From Mesorhizobium shangrilense (GTDB lineage: Bacteria > Pseudomonadota > Alphaproteobacteria > Rhizobiales > Rhizobiaceae), in the NCBI RefSeq assembly GCF_040537815.1, contig NZ_JBEWSZ010000001.1:5040739-5104738 (forward strand): a stretch of 64,000 bases of DNA, written 5' to 3'. Below the pieces are notes generated by a model. The model was not told where the DNA came from, ran no database searches, and saw nothing but the letters and a program-made list of their open reading frames with translations. Positions 39,633-51,297 of this stretch are shown here, piece by piece. How positions within the stretch are numbered: the stretch's first letter is position 1; each line of letters opens with the position of its first letter. A program made the translations under genes and the position numbers.

Positions 39633-40835
39633 ATGCATCTGCGTGACGGCCTCCAGACCCATGCGACCGTCAGGCAGCGCTACGACCATCTGGTGGAAAC
39701 CGGTGCGATCGAACGCGATCCGGCGCAGGAACGAATCACTGCTGCGCTCGACCGGCTGACCGACGAGATCTCGGCAAAGCGGCTGGCGCACAAATCGAGC
39801 GCGCTGGGCTGGCTGTTTGCCCGCAAGCGCGAGACGCACGAAGCCGTCAAAGGCCTGTACATCCATGGCGGCGTCGGCCGCGGCAAGACCATGCTGATGG
39901 ACATGTTCTTCGACCTGGTGCCGGTGAGGCGCAAGCGCCGCGTCCATTTCAACGACTTCATGGCCGACGTGCAGGACCGCATCCAGAAGCACCGGCAGGC
40001 GCGCAAGAATGGCGAGGTCAAGGAGGACGATCCGATCCCGCCCGTGGCCAAGGCACTTGCCGAACAGGCCTGGGTGCTGTGCTTCGACGAATTCTCGGTC
40101 ACCGACATTGCCGACGCGATGATCCTGTCGCGGCTGTTCTCGGCGCTGTTCGCGAGCGGCGTGGTGCTGGTCGCCACCTCCAACGTCGCCCCGGCCGACC
40201 TCTACCGCGACGGCCTGAACCGCCAGCTTTTCCTGCCGTTCATCGCCATATTGGAGCGGCACGCGCATGTTCTGTCGCTCGACACCGACAAGGATTACCG
40301 GCTGGAAAAGCTCGCCCGCACGGCGGTCTATGTCACGCCGGCCGATGCCGCGGCCGATCGGGCGCTCGACGAGGCGTGGCGCACCATGACGCGCGGCGAA
40401 CCGGCGTCGGAGACGTCGCTGACCATCAAGGGACGGCAGGTGGTCGTGCCGCGCGCGGCCGACGGCGCGGCGCGGTTTACCTTCGCCGAACTGTGCGAAA
40501 AGCCGCTTGGCGCCCGCGATTACCTGGCCATAGCGGGGCGGTTTTCAACCCTCTTCATCGATCACGTCCCGGTGCTGGGCGAGGGCAAGCGCAACGAGGC
40601 CAAGCGCTTCATCCTGCTGATCGATACGCTCTACGACCATCATGTGCGGCTGGTGGTGAGTGCCGAGGCCCCACCGCCGCAGCTCTATGTGGCCAAGCGT
40701 GGCGTCGAGGTCTTCGAATTCGAGCGCACGGCATCGCGATTGATCGAGATGCAGAGCCGCGACTGGCTGGAAGACTGGGCGGAGCGGCAGAAGGCGAAGG
40801 CGGCGTCGTCGGACGCGCAACAGGCCCAAGCCTAA
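39633..40835 (+). CDS. zapE: AFG1/ZapE family ATPase
   Basis: A 400-residue P-loop ATPase. Walker A GGVGRGKTML is near residue 77, Walker B with sensor is CFDEFSVTDIADAM, and HFNDFM is the family motif. ZapE is linked to Z-ring constriction under stress and AFG1 to membrane protein quality control. Its stop overlaps that of the convergent acetyltransferase by a few bases. Confidence 0.92.
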   Translation: MHLRDGLQTHATVRQRYDHLVETGAIERDPAQERITAALDRLTDEISAKRLAHKSSALGWLFARKRETHEAVKGLYIHGGVGRGKTMLMDMFFDLVPVRRKRRVHFNDFMADVQDRIQKHRQARKNGEVKEDDPIPPVAKALAEQAWVLCFDEFSVTDIADAMILSRLFSALFASGVVLVATSNVAPADLYRDGLNRQLFLPFIAILERHAHVLSLDTDKDYRLEKLARTAVYVTPADAAADRALDEAWRTMTRGEPASETSLTIKGRQVVVPRAADGAARFTFAELCEKPLGARDYLAIAGRFSTLFIDHVPVLGEGKRNEAKRFILLIDTLYDHHVRLVVSAEAPPPQLYVAKRGVEVFEFERTASRLIEMQSRDWLEDWAERQKAKAASSDAQQAQA

Positions 40836-41260
40836 AGCTTGTACACATGCATGACGAAGTCCTCAGCCGGCCCGTGTGGCTCCTTGCGCGACTCGTAGAG
40901 CGCGCGGGCGGCGACATTGTCCGGCTCGGTGCCGACCCAGGCCTCTTCGCAGCCATTCTCCCTGCCGATTTCGAACATCGCGTCGAGCATTCTGCGCGCG
41001 ATGCCCTGGCGCTGGAAGGCCGGCGAGACGCCGACCTCGTCGATATAGAGTTCCGTCACCTTGTCGGGGTGGCGGTGGATGACGGCCGCGCATTGGCCGA
41101 CGACGACGCCGTCGACGATGGCGACGACCATGAAATGGCCGGATTGCTCGAGATAGGTTGCCAGCCGATCCGGTCTCACCGGTTCGTCGAACACATTGTC
41201 CGCGACTTGCATCACAAGGGCGTCATCACCCGCTTCTAGTCTTCGAATTTCCGGGGTCAT
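40832..41260 (-). CDS. GNAT N-acetyltransferase
   Basis: A 142-residue acetyltransferase with acetyl-CoA motif GVSPAFQRQGIARRML near residue 77 and a C-terminal PHGPAEDFVMHVY. The small size and this tail recall the AAC(3)-I subgroup, but resistance should not be inferred. It is divergent from mdh. Confidence 0.85.
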   Translation of the reverse strand: MTPEIRRLEAGDDALVMQVADNVFDEPVRPDRLATYLEQSGHFMVVAIVDGVVVGQCAAVIHRHPDKVTELYIDEVGVSPAFQRQGIARRMLDAMFEIGRENGCEEAWVGTEPDNVAARALYESRKEPHGPAEDFVMHVYKL

Positions 41261-41298
41261 TGTGTAAATTCTCCCAAGTCGGCTTACAAACTTTGACG

Positions 41299-41308
41299 TT
41301 TACGTAAA
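41299..41308. promoter_or_regulatory. Palindrome in the acetyltransferase-mdh divergent region
   Basis: A perfect 10-base palindrome tttacgtaaa in an AT-rich 216-base divergent region. It may be part of an operator; there is no other support. Confidence 0.25.
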
Positions 41309-41359
41309 TCCCAACTCATCTAACCGATTGAAAATGCTCACTCCAAAATAATCGTTTGA

Positions 41360-42445
<1,086 letters not shown>

Positions 42446-42476
42446 ACCTCCAGTCAATGATCCGGAGAAAATCCAC

Positions 42477-43670
<1,194 letters not shown>

Positions 43671-43674
43671 GCGG

Positions 43675-44046
43675 ATGCCTCCGCGCAAGATAAATCTCGT
43701 CGAGGCGGCGGACGCGAAGATCGCCAAGGTCTTCGATCCGCATATCGCCGGCGACGTGAACGACAGCCAGGCGAAGGTCGCCAAATTCGGCGAGATCTTC
43801 GACTGGCACGCGCATGACAATGAGGACGAAGCCTTCCTCGTGCTGCGTGGGCGCATTGCCATCGATTTCCGCGACGGTCCGGTCGAGCTCGGCGAGGGCG
43901 ACTTCATCGTCGTGCCGCGCGGCGTCGAGCATCGGCCGCGCTCGCTCACGACAGAGCCGGTGGTGCTGATGTTCGAGCCGGCGACGACGCTCAACACCGG
44001 CAATGCCAAGAGCGACCTCACCGTCTCCGACCTGAAGCGGCTCTGA
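43675..44046 (+). CDS. Cupin domain protein
   Basis: A 123-residue single cupin. The metal-binding motif region is [18 protein letters not shown] (His-x-His with a later Glu) and the second motif PRGVEHRP. It is only four bases after sucC and two before the DUF1579 gene, so it is surely transcribed with the TCA genes. The role is unknown. Confidence 0.85.
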   Translation: MPPRKINLVEAADAKIAKVFDPHIAGDVNDSQAKVAKFGEIFDWHAHDNEDEAFLVLRGRIAIDFRDGPVELGEGDFIVVPRGVEHRPRSLTTEPVVLMFEPATTLNTGNAKSDLTVSDLKRL

Positions 44047-44048
44047 CC

Positions 44049-44546
44049 ATGAACGCGGGGTCCTTCTCTTCGCTCTCGGCCGATCACCAGCGCCTGCAGG
44101 CGCTGGTCGGCGCGTGGCGTGGCGAGGAAGAGGTGGCGGACACACAATGGACCGATGGCGGCACGGCAAGTTGCGAAGTGCTGGCAGAGGCACAGTTCGG
44201 AGGCCTGTTCGTGGTGCAGCGCTATCGCCAGCGCCGCGACGGCACGGTTTCGTTCGGCGCGCACTCTGTGTTCGGCTTCGACCGGCAGAACAGTGTCGTC
44301 ACCATGCACCAGTTCGACTCGATGGGCTTCGTGCCGGCCTCGCCGGCCACGGGGAGCTGGAACGGCAGCGCGTTGGAACTGCTCCGCTCGTCGCACCGCG
44401 GTGCGGCACGTTTGACCTATCACTTCACTACAGATGACAGCTACCGCATGCGGCTGGAGTTCCAGCCGCCCGGCAGCGCCATCTGGCAAGACATGGTGAG
44501 CGGCGTCTACCGACGCGTCTCGCCTTCCTCGATCAACGGTTTTTAG
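44049..44546 (+). CDS. DUF1579 family protein
   Basis: A 165-residue soluble protein. LVGAWRGEEEV at the N-terminus, the YRQRRDG strand and the central DRQNSVVTMHQFDSMG fit the DUF1579 beta-barrel family. It lies between the cupin gene and sucD (12-base gap). The function is unknown. Confidence 0.8.
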   Translation: MNAGSFSSLSADHQRLQALVGAWRGEEEVADTQWTDGGTASCEVLAEAQFGGLFVVQRYRQRRDGTVSFGAHSVFGFDRQNSVVTMHQFDSMGFVPASPATGSWNGSALELLRSSHRGAARLTYHFTTDDSYRMRLEFQPPGSAIWQDMVSGVYRRVSPSSINGF

Positions 44547-44558
44547 AAAAGGGCTCCG

Positions 44559-45461
44559 ATGTCCATTCTCGTCGACAAGAACACCAAGGTGTTGGTGCAG
44601 GGCCTGACCGGCAAGACCGGCACGTTCCACACCGAACAGGCGCTGGCCTATCACGGCACCAGGATGGTGGGCGGCATCCACCCCAAGAAGGGCGGCGAGA
44701 CCTGGACCGGGTCGAAGGGCGAGAGCCTGCCGATCTTCGCCACGGTCGCCGAGGGCAAGGAAAAGACCGGCGCCAACGCTTCGGTCGTCTACGTGCCGCC
44801 GGCGGGTGCCGCCGAAGCGATCCTGGAAGCGATCGAGGCCGAGATCCCGCTGATCATCTGCATCACCGAAGGCATCCCGGTGATGGACATGATCAAGGTC
44901 AAGGCACGGCTCGACCGCTCGACCTCGCGGCTGATCGGCCCGAACTGCCCGGGCGTGCTCACCCCCAACGAATGCAAGATCGGCATCATGCCCGGAAACA
45001 TCTTCCGCAAGGGCTCGGTCGGCGTTGTTTCGCGCTCGGGAACACTTACCTATGAGGCTGTGTTCCAGACCACCAATGTCGGCCTCGGCCAGACCACCGC
45101 CGTCGGTATTGGCGGCGACCCTGTCAAGGGCACCGAATTCATCGACGTGCTCGAGATGTTCCTCGCCGACGACGAGACCAAGTCGATCATCATGATCGGC
45201 GAGATCGGCGGTTCGGCCGAGGAAGACGCCGCGCAGTTCCTCAAAGACGAAGCCAAGCGTGGCCGCAGGAAGCCGATGGCCGGCTTCATCGCGGGACGCA
45301 CCGCGCCGGCAGGCCGCACCATGGGCCACGCGGGCGCGGTCATCTCCGGCGGCAAGGGCGGTGCCGAGGACAAGATCGCGGCAATGGAATCGGCCGGCAT
45401 CAAGGTATCGCCTTCGCCGGCAAGGCTTGGCACGACCCTGGTCGAGGCGATCAAGGGTTAG
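44559..45461 (+). CDS. sucD: Succinyl-CoA synthetase alpha subunit
   Basis: A 300-residue CoA-binding subunit. [10 protein letters not shown] is the CoA-binding loop, and the phosphorylated His is in MGHAGAVIS near residue 252. PNCPGVLTP and [12 protein letters not shown] are conserved. Its TAG is at the edge of the octamer repeat array before sucA. Confidence 0.97.
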   Translation: MSILVDKNTKVLVQGLTGKTGTFHTEQALAYHGTRMVGGIHPKKGGETWTGSKGESLPIFATVAEGKEKTGANASVVYVPPAGAAEAILEAIEAEIPLIICITEGIPVMDMIKVKARLDRSTSRLIGPNCPGVLTPNECKIGIMPGNIFRKGSVGVVSRSGTLTYEAVFQTTNVGLGQTTAVGIGGDPVKGTEFIDVLEMFLADDETKSIIMIGEIGGSAEEDAAQFLKDEAKRGRRKPMAGFIAGRTAPAGRTMGHAGAVISGGKGGAEDKIAAMESAGIKVSPSPARLGTTLVEAIKG

Positions 45462-45590
45462 GTAGGGCAGTAAGGGAGTAGGGGAGTAGGGCAGTAAGGC
45501 AGTAAGGCAGTAAGGGAATAGGACGAACGGGACGAGCGGCAATTGCCACTTCCCCTATTGTCCTACTGCCTTATTCCCCTACTCCCCTCC
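45462..45590. repeat. Octamer tandem array with an inverted partner array
   Basis: From 45468 to 45523 seven tandem units follow the pattern [CG]AGTA[AG]GG with small changes (one is gaatagga). After a spacer of about 28 bases, 45551-45589 holds four to five units of the reverse complement (cctact, cttatt, cctact). Together they can form a long imperfect hairpin between sucD and sucA. The second array lies in an open frame upstream of sucA. Confidence 0.85.
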
Positions 45591-45626
45591 AAAAAAGGAG
45601 ACGGAGCAAGGGCTCCGCTAAGTGAC

Positions 45627-48614
45627 ATGGCACGACAAGATCAGGCCAACGACCAATTTTCGCTCACCTCTTTCCTCTATGGCGGCAACGCCGACTATAT
45701 CGACGCGCTCTACGCCGCCTATGAGGACGATCCAGCCTCGGTCAATCCCGAATGGCAGGAGTTCTTCGCCGGGCTGAAGGACGATGCCGGCGATGTGCGC
45801 AAGAACGCCAAGGGCGCCTCATGGGCCAAGCCTTCCTGGCCGCTGCAGGCCAATGGTGAGCTGGTGTCGGCGCTCGACGGCAACTGGGGCATCGTCGAAA
45901 AGCACATCGAAAAGAAGGTCAAGGACAAGGCGGTCACCAACGGCAACGTCCTTTCCGACGCCGATGTGCACCAGGCGACGCGCGATTCGGTGCGCGCCAT
46001 CATGATGATCCGCGCCTACCGCATGCGCGGCCATCTGCACGCCAATCTCGATCCGCTCGGCATCGCCAAGCCGCTCGAGGACTACAACGAACTGTCGCCG
46101 GAAAACTACGGCTTTACCGCCGCCGACTACGACCGGCCGATCTTTCTCGACAATGTGCTCGGGCTCGAATTCGGCACCGTGCGGCAGATGCTGGAAATCC
46201 TGACCCGCACCTATTGCTCGACGCTCGGCGTCGAGTTCATGCATATTTCGGATCCCGAGGAAAAGGCCTGGATCCAGGCCCGCATCGAAGGCGCCGACAA
46301 GGAGATATCCTTCACCGCCACCGGCAAGAAGGCGATCCTGCAGAAGCTGGTCGAGGCCGAAGGTTTCGAGCAGTTCATCGACGTCAAGTACAAGGGCACC
46401 AAGCGTTTCGGCCTCGATGGCAGTGAAGCGCTGATCCCGGCACTGGAGCAGATCGTCAAGCGCGGCGGCCAGCTCGGCATGAAGGAAATCGTGCTCGGCA
46501 TGGCGCATCGCGGCCGGCTGAACGTGCTCTCCCAGGTGATGGCCAAGCCACACCGCGCCATCTTCCACGAGTTCAAGGGCGGCTCGGCCGCACCTGACGA
46601 GGTCGAAGGCTCGGGTGACGTCAAGTACCATCTCGGCGCCTCGTCGGACCGCGAGTTCGACGGCAACAAGGTGCATCTGTCGCTGACCGCCAACCCTTCG
46701 CACCTGGAAATCGTCGATCCGGTGGTGATGGGCAAGGCGCGCGCCAAGCAGGACTATCTGTTCGGCCGCAGCCGCGAGGAGATCGTGCCGCTGGAAGAGC
46801 GCGCCAAGGTGCTGCCGCTCTTGCTGCACGGCGATGCCGCCTTCGCCGGCCAGGGCGTGATCGCCGAAATCCTCGGCCTGTCCGGCCTGCGCGGCCACCG
46901 TGTCGCCGGCACGCTGCATTTCATCATCAACAACCAGATCGGCTTCACCACCAATCCGCGCTTCTCGCGTTCGTCGCCCTATCCGTCCGACGTCGCCAAG
47001 ATGATCGAGGCGCCGATCTTCCACGTCAACGGCGACGACCCGGAAGCGGTTGTGCATGCCACCAAGGTGGCGATCGAATTCCGCATGAAGTTCCACAAGC
47101 CGGTGGTGGTGGACATGTTCTGCTACCGCCGCTTCGGTCACAATGAGGGCGACGAACCGGCCTTCACGCAGCCGATCATGTACCGCAACATCCGCACCCA
47201 CAAGACGACGGTGCAGATCTATGGCGAGCGGCTGATCGCCGAGGGCCACATTACCCAGGCCGAACTCGACAAGCTGAAGGCCGACTGGCGGGCGCATCTC
47301 GAATCCGAGTGGGAAGTCGGCCAGCACTACAAGCCCAACAAGGCCGACTGGCTCGACGGCGCCTGGTCGGGCCTGCGCACCGCCGACAACCAGGATGAGC
47401 AGCGGCGCGGCAAGACCGCCGTGCCGGTGAAGACGCTGAAGGAAATCGGCAAGAAGCTGACCGACGTGCCGAAGGATTTCGAGGCGCACAAGACGATCAT
47501 CCGCTTCCTGGAAAATCGCCGCCAGGCGATCGATTCCGGCGAAGGCATCGACTGGTCGACGGCAGAGGCACTGGCCTTTGGCGCCATCCTGCTCGACGGC
47601 AACCCGATCCGCCTGTCCGGCCAGGATTCCGAACGCGGCACCTTCTCGCAACGCCATTCCGTGCTCTACGACCAGCGCGACGAGACCCGCTACATTCCGC
47701 TCAACAATCTGTCGGCGGCACAAGCCGGCTATGAAGTCATCAACTCGATGCTGTCGGAAGAGGCGGTGCTGGGTTTCGAATATGGCTACAGCCTGGCCGA
47801 GCCCAAGGCGCTGACGCTCTGGGAAGCGCAGTTCGGCGACTTCGCCAACGGCGCACAGGTGGTGTTCGACCAGTTCATCTCCAGCGGTGAGCGCAAGTGG
47901 CTGCGCATGTCAGGCCTCGTCTGCCTTTTGCCGCATGGCTATGAAGGCCAGGGTCCGGAACATTCCTCGGCCCGGCTGGAGCGTTTCCTGCAGCTCTGCG
48001 CCGAGGACAACATGCAGGTGGCCAACTGCACGACGCCGGCTAACTACTTTCACATATTGCGCCGGCAGCTGAAGCGGGACTTCCGCAAGCCGCTGATCCT
48101 GATGACGCCGAAGTCGCTGCTGCGCCACAAGCGGGCGGTGTCGACGCTGCCGGAAATGTCGGGCGAAAGCTCGTTCCACCGGCTGTTGTGGGACGATGCC
48201 CAGCTGTTGCCCAACCAGGCGATCAAGCTCACCAAGGATTCGAAGATCCGCCGCGTCGTGCTGTGCTCGGGCAAGGTCTATTACGACCTCTACGAGGAGC
48301 GTGAGAAGCGCGGCATCAACGACATCTACCTGCTGCGCGTCGAACAGCTCTATCCGTTCCCGGCCAAGGCATTGATCACGGAACTGTCGCGGTTCCGCAA
48401 CGCCGAGATGGTGTGGTGCCAGGAGGAGCCCAAGAACATGGGTGCCTGGTCGTTCATCGACCCGTATCTGGAATGGGTGCTGGCGCATATCGACGCCAAA
48501 CATCAGCGCGTGCGCTACACCGGCCGGCCGGCCGCGGCATCGCCGGCGACAGGATTGATGTCGAAGCATCTCGCCCAGCTCGCCGCCCTGCTTGAAGACG
48601 CGCTTGGCGAATGA
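45627..48614 (+). CDS. sucA: 2-oxoglutarate dehydrogenase E1 component
   Basis: A 995-residue thiamine diphosphate enzyme that decarboxylates 2-oxoglutarate. The N-terminal SFLYGGNADYIDALY is typical, HRGRLNVL and the ThDP Mg-binding GDAAFAGQG follow, and GFEYGYSL and PHGYEGQGPEHSSAR are in the transketolase-like second half. The ATG at 45627 is the family start; a GGAGC-rich hairpin and the octamer array precede it, and the AAGGAG at 45595 is too far for this ATG. Confidence 0.96.
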   Translation: MARQDQANDQFSLTSFLYGGNADYIDALYAAYEDDPASVNPEWQEFFAGLKDDAGDVRKNAKGASWAKPSWPLQANGELVSALDGNWGIVEKHIEKKVKDKAVTNGNVLSDADVHQATRDSVRAIMMIRAYRMRGHLHANLDPLGIAKPLEDYNELSPENYGFTAADYDRPIFLDNVLGLEFGTVRQMLEILTRTYCSTLGVEFMHISDPEEKAWIQARIEGADKEISFTATGKKAILQKLVEAEGFEQFIDVKYKGTKRFGLDGSEALIPALEQIVKRGGQLGMKEIVLGMAHRGRLNVLSQVMAKPHRAIFHEFKGGSAAPDEVEGSGDVKYHLGASSDREFDGNKVHLSLTANPSHLEIVDPVVMGKARAKQDYLFGRSREEIVPLEERAKVLPLLLHGDAAFAGQGVIAEILGLSGLRGHRVAGTLHFIINNQIGFTTNPRFSRSSPYPSDVAKMIEAPIFHVNGDDPEAVVHATKVAIEFRMKFHKPVVVDMFCYRRFGHNEGDEPAFTQPIMYRNIRTHKTTVQIYGERLIAEGHITQAELDKLKADWRAHLESEWEVGQHYKPNKADWLDGAWSGLRTADNQDEQRRGKTAVPVKTLKEIGKKLTDVPKDFEAHKTIIRFLENRRQAIDSGEGIDWSTAEALAFGAILLDGNPIRLSGQDSERGTFSQRHSVLYDQRDETRYIPLNNLSAAQAGYEVINSMLSEEAVLGFEYGYSLAEPKALTLWEAQFGDFANGAQVVFDQFISSGERKWLRMSGLVCLLPHGYEGQGPEHSSARLERFLQLCAEDNMQVANCTTPANYFHILRRQLKRDFRKPLILMTPKSLLRHKRAVSTLPEMSGESSFHRLLWDDAQLLPNQAIKLTKDSKIRRVVLCSGKVYYDLYEEREKRGINDIYLLRVEQLYPFPAKALITELSRFRNAEMVWCQEEPKNMGAWSFIDPYLEWVLAHIDAKHQRVRYTGRPAAASPATGLMSKHLAQLAALLEDALGE

Positions 48615-48659
48615 GACTGGGCGAATAAAGAACAGAACCGAAAGCAACGGACAGGCACA

Positions 48660-49946
48660 ATGGCTACCGAAATCCGCGTTCCCACTCTCGGCGAATCCGT
48701 CACCGAGGCGACCATCGGCAAATGGTTCAAGAAGGTCGGCGATGCCATTGCCGCCGACGAGCCGCTGGTCGAACTTGAAACCGACAAGGTGACGGTGGAG
48801 GTGCCGGCCGCCGCCGCCGGCACGCTCAGCGAGATCGCCGTCAAGGAAGGCGAGACGGTTGGGGTCGGCGCGCTGCTGGGGATGATCTCGGCGGGCGGCG
48901 CCACGAAGGCGGCAACCCCGGAGCCGAAGCAGGAAACCGCCGTGGCGCAGGCCTCGGCACCGACCGCGGCATCGACGACCAGGCAGGCCGCGGCGCAGGG
49001 CGCCAAGATCGCCGGCGAGAGCGAGCTTGAGCAGCGCACCATGCCGCCGGCTCCGTCAGCCGCCAAGCTGATCGCCGAGAACAACCTCGCTGTCGATCAG
49101 ATTTCCGGCTCCGGCAAGCGCGGCCAGGTGCTGAAGGGCGACGTGCTCGACGCCATGTCGAAGGGTGCGCCGTCACAGCCTGCCGAGATGCCGAAGGCAA
49201 CGCCCGCGCCGATCGCCGTCCGCGCACCGTCCTCGGGTGACGATGCGTCGCGCGAGGAGCGGGTGCGCATGACCAAGTTGCGCCAGACCATCGCGCGCCG
49301 CCTCAAGGAAGCGCAGTCGACCGCCGCCATGCTGACCACGTTCAACGAGGTCGACATGTCAGCGGTGATGGCGCTCAGGACCAAATACAAGGATGTGTTC
49401 GAGAAGAAGCATGGCGTGAAGCTCGGCTTCATGGGCTTCTTCACCAAGGCCGTGACGCATGCCTTGAAGGAAATCCCCTCGGTCAATGCCGAGATCGACG
49501 GCACCGACATCATCTTCAAGAACTACGCCCATATCGGCGTCGCCGTCGGTACTGAAAAGGGCCTCGTCGTGCCGGTAGTGCGCAATGCCGACCAGATGTC
49601 GATCGCCGAGATCGAGAAGGATATCGGCCGGCTGGGCATCGCCGCGCGTGACGGCAAGCTGTCGGTCGCCGATATGCAAGGCGGGACGTTCACGATTTCC
49701 AACGGCGGCGTTTACGGGTCGCTGATGTCGACGCCGATCCTCAACGCGCCGCAGTCGGGCATTCTGGGCATGCACAAGATCCAGGACCGGCCTGTCGTGG
49801 TCGGCGGCCAGATCGTGATCCGGCCGATGATGTATCTGGCGCTCAGCTACGATCACCGCATCGTGGACGGCAAGGAAGCGGTGACCTTCCTGGTGCGCGT
49901 CAAGGAAAGCCTGGAGGATCCAGAACGGCTGGTGCTCGATCTCTAG
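48660..49946 (+). CDS. sucB: Dihydrolipoamide succinyltransferase (E2)
   Basis: A 428-residue E2 subunit. The lipoyl domain carries the lipoylated K43 in ETDKVTVEV; an Ala/Pro-rich linker leads to the E3/E1-binding domain ([10 protein letters not shown], about residues 128-160) and the catalytic domain with [10 protein letters not shown] near residue 400. It lies 45 bases after sucA. Confidence 0.97.
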   Translation: MATEIRVPTLGESVTEATIGKWFKKVGDAIAADEPLVELETDKVTVEVPAAAAGTLSEIAVKEGETVGVGALLGMISAGGATKAATPEPKQETAVAQASAPTAASTTRQAAAQGAKIAGESELEQRTMPPAPSAAKLIAENNLAVDQISGSGKRGQVLKGDVLDAMSKGAPSQPAEMPKATPAPIAVRAPSSGDDASREERVRMTKLRQTIARRLKEAQSTAAMLTTFNEVDMSAVMALRTKYKDVFEKKHGVKLGFMGFFTKAVTHALKEIPSVNAEIDGTDIIFKNYAHIGVAVGTEKGLVVPVVRNADQMSIAEIEKDIGRLGIAARDGKLSVADMQGGTFTISNGGVYGSLMSTPILNAPQSGILGMHKIQDRPVVVGGQIVIRPMMYLALSYDHRIVDGKEAVTFLVRVKESLEDPERLVLDL

Positions 49947-50005
49947 GGTCTGGGGCTGATCCGGCTGTTGAATTGCGAGCCGGAGGAAGGGATCTGCGCG
50001 GCAGA

Positions 50006-50524
50006 ATGATGACTCGCTCCCTTAGCGTTTCCAGGATGCTTTCGATCGTATCGATCGCGGCCGCGACGGCGCTTGTCTCGGCAAACGCCTTCGCTGCCTG
50101 CCCGATCGAACTCGCAGTCTATGGCGACCCCCAGAGCGGCACCGAGATCGACTTCACCCCAACCGGCACCTCGGCTGTTGTCACCAACAATTTCCGCATG
50201 ATCCTCGACAACAATGTGGTGCTCAACGGCATCGTCATGTGGAGCACGGGCGAAGCGCGGCCGAATGGTTCGTTGATGTACAAATGCCCCGAAGGCGATG
50301 TCACCGGCGGCGAACTTGCCGCCTGTACGCTCTGGAGCGGCGTCATCTATACGTCGGACGACAAGGGCACGATCGGGCTGTTGCCGGCGCAAGGCGTTGA
50401 TGCGCCGAAGACACTGATCCTGCCTGATCTCGGGCCATCGCTGCGGCATTCCCTGGCCTATGGCGGCAAGGGATTTTCGAAAGTGCCGTCGGATGTGTTC
50501 GTCATGAAGGGGTGCCAGGAATGA
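50006..50524 (+). CDS. Secreted hypothetical protein
   Basis: A 172-residue protein with a signal peptide ([21 protein letters not shown]). The mature part has four Cys (CPIE, KCPEG, AACTLW and a final KGCQE) that may form two disulfides. It lies between sucB and the SDR gene, and its stop overlaps the SDR start as ATGA. It is not a family I recognise. Confidence 0.78.
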   Translation: MMTRSLSVSRMLSIVSIAAATALVSANAFAACPIELAVYGDPQSGTEIDFTPTGTSAVVTNNFRMILDNNVVLNGIVMWSTGEARPNGSLMYKCPEGDVTGGELAACTLWSGVIYTSDDKGTIGLLPAQGVDAPKTLILPDLGPSLRHSLAYGGKGFSKVPSDVFVMKGCQE

Positions 50525-51273
50525 GCGGGGCGCGGGTTATCCTGGTGACGGGCGGCAGCCGCGGCATTGGCGCTGCGACCTGCCGCTTTGCCGCCGATGC
50601 CGGTTACCGTGTCGTTGTCAATTATGCGTCGAACGAGGCCGCGGCCGGCGCGCTTGTCCAGGACATCGAGCAGGCCGGCGGCAAGGCCATCGCCATCAAG
50701 GCCGATGTCGGCAACGAATCCGAGATCCTGTCGATGTTCGAGCAGGTCGACCGCGCCTTCGGCCGCCTCGACGCGCTGGTCAACAATGCCGGTGTGCTCG
50801 ATGTGATGTCGCGCCTCGACGGCATCAGCGCGGCGCGCATGGAACGCATCATGCGCGTCAATGTGGTCGGCTCGATGCTGTGCGCCCGCGAAGCGGTGAA
50901 GCGCATGTCGACGACCCATGGCGGCAAGGGCGGCGCCATCGTCAACCTGTCTTCGATGGCCGCGCATATCGGCGGCGCCAACCAGTATGTCGACTATGCC
51001 GCGTCCAAGGGCGCCATCGACAGCTTCACGATAGGCCTGGCGCGGGAAGTCGCCGCCGAAGGCATCCGGGTGAACGCGGTCAGCCCCGGCATCATCGATA
51101 CCGAAATGCATGCCTCGACCGGCGAACCCGACAGGATAGCACGCATACAAGATGCGCTGCCGATGAAAAGGGCGGGCACGGCCGATGAAGTCGCGCGTGC
51201 TGTCCTCTATCTTCTATCCGACGCGGCGTCCTATACGACGGGCGCGATCTTGAATGTAAGCGGCGGCCGATAG
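50521..51273 (+). CDS. Short-chain dehydrogenase/reductase
   Basis: A 250-residue NAD(P)-dependent SDR. The cofactor loop TGGSRGIG is at residues 10-17, NNAG near 90, and the catalytic YxxxK in YAASKG near 160, with the Ser in NLSSM. The substrate is unknown; the sequence type is close to 3-oxoacyl-ACP reductase and glucose dehydrogenase homologues. It overlaps the preceding secreted gene and lies 24 bases before lpd. Confidence 0.9.
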   Translation: MSGARVILVTGGSRGIGAATCRFAADAGYRVVVNYASNEAAAGALVQDIEQAGGKAIAIKADVGNESEILSMFEQVDRAFGRLDALVNNAGVLDVMSRLDGISAARMERIMRVNVVGSMLCAREAVKRMSTTHGGKGGAIVNLSSMAAHIGGANQYVDYAASKGAIDSFTIGLAREVAAEGIRVNAVSPGIIDTEMHASTGEPDRIARIQDALPMKRAGTADEVARAVLYLLSDAASYTTGAILNVSGGR

Positions 51274-51297
51274 CGGCCAGACAAGAAGGATAAAATC

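Noticed and set aside
45468..45590. CRISPR-like appearance of the repeated octamers
   Set aside because: The units are 8 bases, contiguous and without spacers, and there are no cas genes; this is a tandem repeat.
45819..47723. Open frame of 634 codons antisense to sucA
   Set aside because: Same cause: antisense shadow of a conserved, intact sucA.
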